The notes below the pieces were generated by a model. It did not search any database, was not told the origin of the DNA, and saw nothing but the letters and a program-made list of their open reading frames with translations. A DNA stretch of 43,809 nt, from the NCBI GenBank assembly GCA_028868895.1, contig JAGWTP010000022.1, positions 1 through 43,809 on the forward strand, given 5' to 3'. Numbering within the stretch: position 1 is the stretch's first letter; each line of letters begins with the position of its first letter. The DNA is from Burkholderiales bacterium (lineage in GTDB: Bacteria > Pseudomonadota > Gammaproteobacteria > Burkholderiales > Burkholderiaceae_C). The translations under genes were made by a program, and so were the position numbers. Of this stretch, positions 36,996 to 43,809 are shown piece by piece.

Positions 36996-37015
36996 TTCGG
37001 GCTTGCAAGCCCGAA
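36996..37015. promoter_or_regulatory. Perfect 20-bp palindrome upstream of preT
   Basis: TTCGGGCTTGCAAGCCCGAA, 68 bp before the preT start. It can bind a dimeric regulator or form a hairpin. It does not resemble the RutR consensus. Its function is unknown. Confidence 0.55.
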
Positions 37016-37055
37016 CCGCTCGATGGGCTCGCCGCATGCGGCTCGAAAGCCCCAT

Positions 37056-37133
37056 CTCGCCCCCAGCCCTCTCACAGGGGGAGAGGGAGGAATCCGGCTC
37101 CCTCTCCCCCTGGGAGCGGGTTGGGGTGAGGGC
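37056..37133. repeat. Inverted repeat element (REP/BIME-like), copy 2
   Basis: A diverged copy of the element at 34039-34151. The left part contains CCCCCAGCCCTCTCACAGGG and the right part GGGTTGGGGTGAGGG, with CCTCTCCCCCTGGGAG in the middle. The central spacer is shorter than in copy 1. It lies between preT and hydA. Confidence 0.75.
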
Positions 37134-37151
37134 CAGCAGTCCACCAACATC

Positions 37152-38714
<1,563 letters not shown>

Positions 38715-40001
38715 TCAAGCCAACGCCGCCGTTTCCGAACTCCTGAAGACCTCCGGCAACTCGTTGGCCTTGGCCAGCATCGCCTGCAACAGCACGTTGG
38801 CGCCGGCCTCGATCCACTCGGGCTTGGCGTCCTCGATCTCGTTGTGGCTGATGCCGCCGATGCAGGGCACGAAGATCATCGCGGTGGGCGTCACCTGCGA
38901 CATGTAGCAGGCGTCGTGGCCGGCGCCCGAGACGATGTCGCGGGTGCTGTAGCCCAGGCGCTGCGCGCCCTCGCGCACCATCTGCACGCAGCTCTGGTCG
39001 AAGTGCACGCAGTCGTACTGGAAGATCTGCTTTAGGTCCTGTTCGAGCCGGCCCTGGGCGGCGATCTTCGCGACGCCGGCCCTCAGTTCGGCGTCCATCT
39101 GCAGCAACTCGGCGTTGTCGGGGCAGCGGAAGTCCACGGTCAGGAACACCTTGCCCGGGATCACGTTGCGCGAGTTCGGAAAGACGTTGAGCATGCCCAC
39201 CGTCGAGACCGCGAGCGGCGCGTGCGCCAGGCCGATCTCGTTGACGAGCTGGATCACGCGGGCGGCGCCGAGCAGGGCGTCGCGGCGCACCGGCATCGGC
39301 GTCGGGCCGGCGTGCGAATCCTGGCCGGTCAGCAACAGCTCGTACCAGCGCTGGCCCTGCGCATCGGTGACCACGCCGATGGTCTGGCCCTCGTGCTCGA
39401 GGATCGGGCCCTGCTCGATGTGGGTCTCGAAGAACGCATGCACCGGGCGGTTGCCCATCGGTTCGGTGCCGAGGTAGCCGATGCGCTTCAACTCCTCGCC
39501 GATCGTCTTGCCCTGCGGGTCGGTGCGCGAGTGGCCGTACTCGAGCGAGAACACGCCGGCGTAGACGCCCGAGCCGACCATTGCCGGCGCGAAGCGCGAG
39601 CCCTCTTCGTTGGTCCAGACCGAGGCCTCGACCGGGCGCTCGGTCTCGAGCCCCAAGTCGTTCAGCGTGCGGATCACCTCCAGCCCGGCAAGCACGCCGT
39701 AGACCCCGTCGAAGCGCCCGCCGGTGGGCTGGCTGTCCAGGTGACTGCCGGTTCCGACCGGGGCGAGGTGGTTGTTGCGGCCCGGGCGGCGCGCGAAGAT
39801 GTTGCCCATCTGGTCGACCTTGACCGTGCAGCCGGCCTGCTCGCACCACTGCACGAACAGGTCGCGGCCCTGCTTGTCGAGGTCGGTGAGTGTGAGACGG
39901 CACACGCCGCCCTTGGGCGTGGCGCCGATCTTGGCCATCTCCATCAGGCTTGCCCAGAGGCGATCGCCGTTGATCTTCGGTTCGGTCTTGCTTGCAGCCA
40001 T
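38715..40001 (-). CDS. M20-family Zn-dependent N-carbamoyl-amino-acid hydrolase (beta-ureidopropionase role)
   Basis: 428 residues. It cleaves N-carbamoyl-beta-alanine to beta-alanine, CO2 and ammonia, the last reductive pyrimidine step. Two-zinc motifs of the HyuC/AmaB group are visible: GTGSHLDSQPTGGRFDGVYG, here seen as GSHLDSQ and GGRFDG, then NEEGSRFAPAM, FETHIEQGPILE, the dimerisation-domain GQDSHAGPTPM and the final His in GGISHNEIEDA. The ATG at 40001 has CAGGAG upstream. This M20 enzyme replaces the nitrilase-type beta-ureidopropionase of eukaryotes. It is divergent from rutR, with the operator between them. Confidence 0.94.
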   Translation of the reverse strand: MAASKTEPKINGDRLWASLMEMAKIGATPKGGVCRLTLTDLDKQGRDLFVQWCEQAGCTVKVDQMGNIFARRPGRNNHLAPVGTGSHLDSQPTGGRFDGVYGVLAGLEVIRTLNDLGLETERPVEASVWTNEEGSRFAPAMVGSGVYAGVFSLEYGHSRTDPQGKTIGEELKRIGYLGTEPMGNRPVHAFFETHIEQGPILEHEGQTIGVVTDAQGQRWYELLLTGQDSHAGPTPMPVRRDALLGAARVIQLVNEIGLAHAPLAVSTVGMLNVFPNSRNVIPGKVFLTVDFRCPDNAELLQMDAELRAGVAKIAAQGRLEQDLKQIFQYDCVHFDQSCVQMVREGAQRLGYSTRDIVSGAGHDACYMSQVTPTAMIFVPCIGGISHNEIEDAKPEWIEAGANVLLQAMLAKANELPEVFRSSETAALA

Positions 40002-40098
40002 GACGCGCTCCTGCGTGGGTTCAACGAGATCCGATTTATGCACCCGAACCAGGCGTGCGTCTACCGTGGTCTGGCCAGCATGCAACCCGCGTGCCAGT

Positions 40099-40114
40099 TT
40101 GACCATATGGACAA
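40099..40114. promoter_or_regulatory. RutR operator in the divergent promoter
   Basis: TTGACCATATGGACAA. It matches the published RutR consensus TTGACCA-N2-TGGTCAA except for one base (A for T in the right half). It lies 98 bp before the carbamoylase start and 56 bp before the rutR GTG. It therefore can control both the catabolic run and the regulator itself. Confidence 0.82.
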
Positions 40115-40169
40115 ATACCGAGTCGCGGCGGAGACTCGGCGCCCGAACACCCGAGACAGGCCACCGCCC

Positions 40170-40790
40170 GTGACCCGAAAGAAGACTGCCGCGCCGGTCG
40201 CGGACAAGCGCACGGCGGTGCTGCACGCGGCCCTCGGGCTGTTCTCGCGCTACGGCCTGCACGGCACCAGCGTGGACCAGGTCGCGGCGCGGGCCGGCGT
40301 CTCGAAGAGCAACCTGCTGTACTACTTCGTGAACAAGGAAGAGCTCTACGTGTGCGTGCTGCGCGACCTGCTGCAGGTCTGGCTCGCACCGCTGCGCGAG
40401 TTCAGCGCCGAGCAGGATCCGCAGCGCGTGATCGGCGACTACATCCGGCGCAAGCTGGCGGTCTCGCGCGACAGCCCGGACGCGTCGCGCCTGTTCTGCC
40501 TCGAGATCATCCAGGGCGCGCCGCTGCTGCGCGACGAACTGGGGCGCGAACTGCGCGATCTGGTCGAGCAGAAGTCCGCCGTGATCCGGGCCTGGGTCGA
40601 CGCCGGCCGCCTCGCGCCGGTGGACCCGCAGCACCTGCTGTTCATGCTGTGGGCCACCACCCAGCACTACGCCGATTTCGCGGTGCAGGTCGAGGCTTTG
40701 ACCGGGCAGACGCTGGCCAACCCGGCGTTCTTCGAGCAGACCGTGGCGAACGTCCAGGCGGTGGTGTTGAGGGGGGTGGCGCCGAGGTAG
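40170..40790 (+). CDS. rutR: TetR-family regulator of pyrimidine catabolism, RutR-like
   Basis: 206 residues from the GTG at 40170. RutR is a uracil-responsive dimer. The N-terminal HTH (about 15-65) reads FSRYGLHGTSVDQVAARAGV with KSNLLYYFVNKEELY, and a RutR/YcdC-type C-terminal domain follows (FCLEIIQGAPLLRDEL, LLFMLWATTQHYADF). An ATG at 40107 is in frame, but it falls inside the operator, so the GTG downstream is the better start. It is divergent from the carbamoylase. The expected effect is repression released by uracil or thymine (family knowledge). Confidence 0.9.
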   Translation: MTRKKTAAPVADKRTAVLHAALGLFSRYGLHGTSVDQVAARAGVSKSNLLYYFVNKEELYVCVLRDLLQVWLAPLREFSAEQDPQRVIGDYIRRKLAVSRDSPDASRLFCLEIIQGAPLLRDELGRELRDLVEQKSAVIRAWVDAGRLAPVDPQHLLFMLWATTQHYADFAVQVEALTGQTLANPAFFEQTVANVQAVVLRGVAPR

Positions 40791-40873
40791 GCGGGGCAAC
40801 TTTGGGTGCACGCCAGACGACCTCGGATTTGGTTGTGGCAGGCCACGCGTCATTCAGCGCAGTCGCGCCGGAG

Positions 40874-41107
40874 ATCACCACGACAACCCGTCTCGAAGTC
40901 CTGGAAGCCGAAGCCCTCAAGCTTGCGCCTGCGGATCGATCACACCTCCTTGAGCGCCCCATTGCCAGCCTCGATGCGGACCCCGAGGTGGAGGAGGCCT
41001 GGGAACTCGAGGCGGATCGAAGGGAGGCCTCGCTGGAATCGGGCGCCGCGATTGAAGTCCCTGGCCACGAAGCCATGAGCCGTCTTCGATCCAGGCGTGC
41101 TCGGTGA
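40874..41107 (+). pseudogene. Antitoxin of the addiction-module component family, start codon lost
   Basis: 77 codons. The sequence TTTRLEVLEAEALKLAPADR, with HLLERPIASLDADPEVEEAW next, is that of the small addiction-module antitoxins usually paired with RelE/ParE toxins. Where the family has its first Met this copy has ATC (40874). The nearest in-frame alternatives are GTG 40835 and TTG 40829, without a ribosome-binding site. Together with the broken toxin this suggests decay. Confidence 0.68.
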
Positions 41108-41175
41108 CGTATTCGCTTCACCCCGGCGCCGAGCAAGACATCGCCGACGCCTTGGATTTGCGATTTTTAGGTTGA
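41104..41175 (+). pseudogene. Truncated RelE/ParE-type toxin
   Basis: The frame starts with GTG overlapping the antitoxin stop (GTGA), the normal arrangement. It reads VTYSLHPGAEQDIADALD, a good ParE/RelE N-terminus, then LRFLG and a stop after 23 residues. Family members have about 90-100 residues. No continuation of the toxin is evident in the 90 bases that follow, so most of it has been deleted. Confidence 0.68.
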
Positions 41176-41264
41176 CAAGAACCTGCACGCAACCCAGCCC
41201 GACGCTCGCTCGACGGTCTCGGGCGGGGGCGCAGGCTGAGTTCTGCTGTAGCCTGTGCACTCCA

Positions 41265-41864
41265 ATGAGCAGTACGAATGCCTTCGTGATCCTGGCCTTC
41301 AGCCGGCACCGCACGGTCGGAGCGATCCTGCCATCGTCGCGTCGCCTGGCCGATGCAATGGCTCGGGCTGCCGTGGGGGCGCAGCACTTGATCGAGCTCG
41401 GCGCGGGCACGGGCGCGATCACCGCCGCATTGTGCCGATGCCACCCTGGCGTACCGATCCTGGCGGTGGAACTGGAGACAAAACTGGCCCAGTGCCTTCG
41501 CGAGCGTTTCCCGATGATCGAGGTGCGTGCTGCAGCCGCGCACGCGGTGCTGCGTGAGCCACATCGCGGGTCAGTGGCCGCGGTGCTGGTTTCGTCATTG
41601 CCATTTCGATCGCTCCCGCCGCGACTGCGAAATCGCAGCAGCGTGGCAATCGAGCGCTACCTGATCGAACGGCCGGCGAGCCGCTTGGTCCAGTACACCT
41701 ACCTGCCTCGGGAACCCTTCCGCTTGCGCTTCGGCGAATCGCTGCGCTGGCGACGGCTGCAATCGGTCTGGGGCAATGTGCCCCCGGCATGGATATGGGA
41801 GTTGAGTTCGAGCCACGCGGAATCCGGGGGCAGCCGATTGCCGATGGCCGGGAATGCAAAGTGA
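41265..41864 (+). CDS. SAM-dependent methyltransferase, phospholipid N-methyltransferase (PmtA)-like
   Basis: 199 residues. The N-terminus FVILAFSRHRTVGAILPSSR and the SAM-binding motif IELGAGTGAITAAL are typical of PmtA-like enzymes, which methylate phosphatidylethanolamine toward phosphatidylcholine. rRNA dimethylases share the glycine motif but lack the HRTVGAILPSS segment. The acceptor motif region reads LVSSLPFRSLPP, and YTYLPREPFRLRF follows. The ATG at 41265 has no clear ribosome-binding site. The gene follows a decayed toxin-antitoxin pair and ends facing the thiamine-binding-like gene. Lipid specificity is inferred. Confidence 0.75.
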   Translation: MSSTNAFVILAFSRHRTVGAILPSSRRLADAMARAAVGAQHLIELGAGTGAITAALCRCHPGVPILAVELETKLAQCLRERFPMIEVRAAAAHAVLREPHRGSVAAVLVSSLPFRSLPPRLRNRSSVAIERYLIERPASRLVQYTYLPREPFRLRFGESLRWRRLQSVWGNVPPAWIWELSSSHAESGGSRLPMAGNAK

Positions 41865-42008
41865 ACTGCCGAACCGCATCAACCCGACGGCACGGCAGAT
41901 GCTCCGCAGACACTGACCGTGACGCTGCGCCACCGTGTTCGACTCGGCGGCCGGACCCGGTGGCGGTTTGTCCGTCTAGTCGGCTACTCGCGCGATCCAC
42001 CGAGGCCC

Positions 42009-42317
42009 TCAGGTCTTGAGTTTTCGCCCCAGCGTCTGCTCGACCTTGGCAATCTTGGACTGCAGCCGCCCGGCCGGGCCCGCGCGGTAGTCCACCTTCA
42101 GGTGCAGCGCCACGCGCGCAAAGTCCTGGGCCAACGCCTCGAAGCAGTCGGTCACGACGGCCATCACCTCGGCCCACTCGCCTTCGAGGATCGTTCCCAT
42201 CGGCGTCAGCTGGTAGGGCACGCCACTGCGATCGATGATGTCGAGGACGCGTGCGACGTGGGAACTGACGCTTTCGCCTTGCCCCACCGGGGCGATCGAG
42301 AATTCGAGCAAGACCAT
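42009..42317 (-). CDS. MTH1187/YkoF-family thiamine-binding-like protein
   Basis: 102 residues, the family length. A small cytoplasmic ferredoxin-like fold (PF01910): MVLLEFSIAPVGQGESVSSH at the N-terminus, YQLTPMGTILEGEW in the middle, and the VALHLKVDYRAG strand. Some members bind thiamine or pyrimidine; others have unknown roles. The ATG at 42317 follows AAGGAGT. It is 24 bp from the lipoate-ligase-like gene and probably in the same transcript, though not functionally linked by any evident motif. Confidence 0.88.
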   Translation of the reverse strand: MVLLEFSIAPVGQGESVSSHVARVLDIIDRSGVPYQLTPMGTILEGEWAEVMAVVTDCFEALAQDFARVALHLKVDYRAGPAGRLQSKIAKVEQTLGRKLKT

Positions 42318-42341
42318 CGTTGACTCCTTGTGATCGAACCT

Positions 42342-43082
42342 TCAAGCCGCGACTTCACGCGGCACGAGCAAGCCGGCGAAGCGCTCTGCCAGCGCGGCGC
42401 TCAACCGGGCTTCCAGGTCAACAGCGGGCGCGCGGCCGTGGGCCTGTTGCCAGGCCAGGGCGACGCTGGTGAGCGCCTCGGCGCGGTACCGACGCCCCGA
42501 GCCGAGATCGTGCTCGAAGGCGTTGGCGGCCTCGGTCAACGCCTGCGGGTCCGCGTCGACCACGATCACCGCATGCGCCAGCACCACCGGCGTGCCGGCC
42601 ACGCGCCGCCACGACTGCGCGGTGCCCACCAGCTTGCGGCCGGCCACGGCCAGGTTGAAGCGGCCGTCGCAGAACGATCCCTCGACCGCCTGCCCAGCGG
42701 CGGCGATGCCCAGCCGCGCCAGCGCGTGAGCCAACCCGTCGCACAGCGCGCGGTAGATGGGCTCGGTGCCGCGGGGCGCGCCGCCGGCTGCGGCATTGGC
42801 GCCCGTGCGCCAGACCAGGCTCAGGTTCAGCAGCCCCGGCCCCTGCGGCACCACGCCGCCACCGGAGGCGCGCACAAGCACGCGGTGGGCCTTGGCGGCA
42901 GCCGGCCAGCCGGGCAGGGTGGTGCAGCTGCGCGGCACCACCAGGCCGGGCTCGCCGCGCCAGAGATACGCGGCGGCGCGGCCGGTGTCTGCGGCGCGCG
43001 CCATCCATTCGGCCTCGGCAGCGACGCCGTCGGCCAGGGGACGCTGGTGCACGGTCACGAAGCCGAACAGCGGCAGGCTCAC
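42342..43082 (-). CDS. Lipoate-protein ligase A-like protein
   Basis: 246 residues from the GTG at 43082, which overlaps the preceding stop by GTGA. The BPL/LplA/LipB catalytic fold is marked by VLVRASGGGVVPQGPGLLN, the Lys region AGRKLVGTAQSWRR and AHAVIVVDADP. Such enzymes attach lipoate to E2 subunits of 2-oxoacid and acetoin dehydrogenases. It directly follows an acetoin dehydrogenase E2 gene, so it probably lipoylates that E2. Many stand-alone members are short like this one and lack the accessory C-terminal domain. Confidence 0.87.
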   Translation of the reverse strand: MSLPLFGFVTVHQRPLADGVAAEAEWMARAADTGRAAAYLWRGEPGLVVPRSCTTLPGWPAAAKAHRVLVRASGGGVVPQGPGLLNLSLVWRTGANAAAGGAPRGTEPIYRALCDGLAHALARLGIAAAGQAVEGSFCDGRFNLAVAGRKLVGTAQSWRRVAGTPVVLAHAVIVVDADPQALTEAANAFEHDLGSGRRYRAEALTSVALAWQQAHGRAPAVDLEARLSAALAERFAGLLVPREVAA

Positions 43083-43809
43083 GAAGCTGCCGCACCCTTC
43101 ACCTGGGCCACGATCAGCGCGTTGACCTCGGCGGCCTTCTCCATCATCACCATGTGGCCGGCGCCTTCGAGCACGTGCACGGTCGCGCCGGCCGGCGCGT
43201 TGGCGGCGTGGGCGACCGGGATGATGCGGTCTTGCCGACCCCACACCACGGTGATCGGCAGGCCCTGGCCGGCCAGCTGCACCACCGGTAGTGCAGCCTG
43301 GCGACCACCGCCGAACAGCGTGGCGCCGAGTTGCGTGAGCGCCTGCGACACGCCGTCGACCCGCTTGTACCGCAACAGGTCGTCGAGCAACCGCCGGCTG
43401 ACCAGCGTCGGGTCGGCGAACAACTGTTCGACCACCGGCTTGAGCTCGCGCCGCGTCGTGGCGGCGATGAAACCGTCGATATAGCCGCTGTCGACCTCGG
43501 CGCCGAGGCCGGCACTCGCGATCAACACCAACGAGGCGACGCGCTGCGGCGCGGCCAGCGCCATCTGCGCCGCGATCGCGCCGCCCATCGAATGGCCGAC
43601 CACATGCACGCGCTGCACGCCGATGGTGTCGAGGAAGCTCAGCACGAAGCCGGCCAGATCGGCCAGCGTGCCGCCGCCCGGCAGGTGCACGTCGGACTGA
43701 CCGTGCGCCGGCAGGTCCAGCGCAATCACCGGCGTTGCGGCAGCGACGGCGTCGAGGTTGAACAGCCAGTTGTCGAGGTCGCCGCCGAATCCATGCAGGA
43801 AGAGCACCG
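43079..43809 (-). CDS. acoC: Acetoin dehydrogenase E2 (AcoC-type), C-terminal alpha/beta-hydrolase part (runs off the right edge)
   Basis: 243 codons; the frame is open at the window edge. The visible part is an alpha/beta-hydrolase domain: LFLHGFGGDLDNWLFNLDAV (oxyanion loop), nucleophile elbow GHSMGG, catalytic Asp in GRQDRIIP and His in EGAGHMVMME. The GGDLDNWLFNLD stretch is typical of acetoin dehydrogenase dihydrolipoyl acetyltransferase, which carries a lipoyl domain before the hydrolase-like domain; that domain would be off the window. The coupled lipoate-ligase-like gene supports this. A free hydrolase is possible until the 5' part is seen. Confidence 0.82.
   Translation of the reverse strand, partial: VLFLHGFGGDLDNWLFNLDAVAAATPVIALDLPAHGQSDVHLPGGGTLADLAGFVLSFLDTIGVQRVHVVGHSMGGAIAAQMALAAPQRVASLVLIASAGLGAEVDSGYIDGFIAATTRRELKPVVEQLFADPTLVSRRLLDDLLRYKRVDGVSQALTQLGATLFGGGRQAALPVVQLAGQGLPITVVWGRQDRIIPVAHAANAPAGATVHVLEGAGHMVMMEKAAEVNALIVAQVKGAAAS

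Noticed and set aside
40107-40169. ATG 40107 as the start of rutR
   Set aside because: The codon lies within the RutR operator and adds 21 residues of low similarity to the family N-terminus; GTG 40170 fits better.

Overview
The window is 43.8 kb of very GC-rich DNA with dense coding, ATGA/GTGA gene overlaps and GC-ending codons. Its gene content (ribF-ileS, PreTA/HydA pyrimidine reduction, AcoR-type regulators, PQQ alcohol dehydrogenases, acetoin dehydrogenase E2) points to a Burkholderiales betaproteobacterium of the Rubrivivax/Methylibium/Leptothrix type. That placement is inferred from gene content, not from a marker gene. I found no rRNA, tRNA, CRISPR array, insertion sequence or prophage.

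Left end (1-1423): housekeeping genes ileS (5' end only) and ribF. Region 1462-18129 is a periplasmic alcohol-oxidation island. One minus-strand run holds a PQQ alcohol dehydrogenase with the Asp-Tyr-Asp lanthanide signature, a XoxJ-like binding protein fused to a cytochrome c, a cytochrome c, a cytochrome b561, a YVTN beta-propeller protein, a TonB-dependent receptor, and a regulator that resembles AcoR but has lost its AAA+ domain. Next come an NAD-dependent aldehyde dehydrogenase with a good sigma-54 promoter, a 16-bp inverted repeat placed like an enhancer, and a complete AcoR-type sigma-54 activator. After rsuA and an exported ankyrin protein there is a second PQQ dehydrogenase, also with an added Asp, translationally coupled to a di-heme cytochrome c.

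Region 18205-30024 is the most unusual part. It is a compact minus-strand array of nine genes: a 51-residue membrane peptide, a CuA subunit II, a heme-copper oxidase subunit I with Gln where the cross-linked Tyr should be, heme O synthase, SCO1/SenC, a cytochrome b-2[4Fe-4S]-MvhD/FlpD fusion, an unrecognised membrane-anchored protein, a second oxidase-like subunit with an altered CuB site, and a cytochrome b-[2Fe-2S]-FNR reductase fusion. Divergent to it are heme A synthase and a Dnr-like Crp/Fnr regulator. A TTGA-N6-TCAA box lies in the divergent promoter and a second lies before the regulator. I infer an NO- or redox-responsive respiratory complex, possibly a nitric oxide reductase coupled to NAD(P)H and ferredoxin-type electron carriers.

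Region 30115-40790 is reductive pyrimidine catabolism: a four-gene ABC importer, preA, preT, hydA, an M20 carbamoylase and a divergent rutR, with a near-consensus RutR operator at 40099-40114. Three repeat elements lie between these genes. Region 40874-41175 is a decayed toxin-antitoxin pair. The right end holds a PmtA-like methyltransferase, a thiamine-binding-like protein, a lipoate-ligase-like protein and the 3' part of an acetoin dehydrogenase E2 gene.
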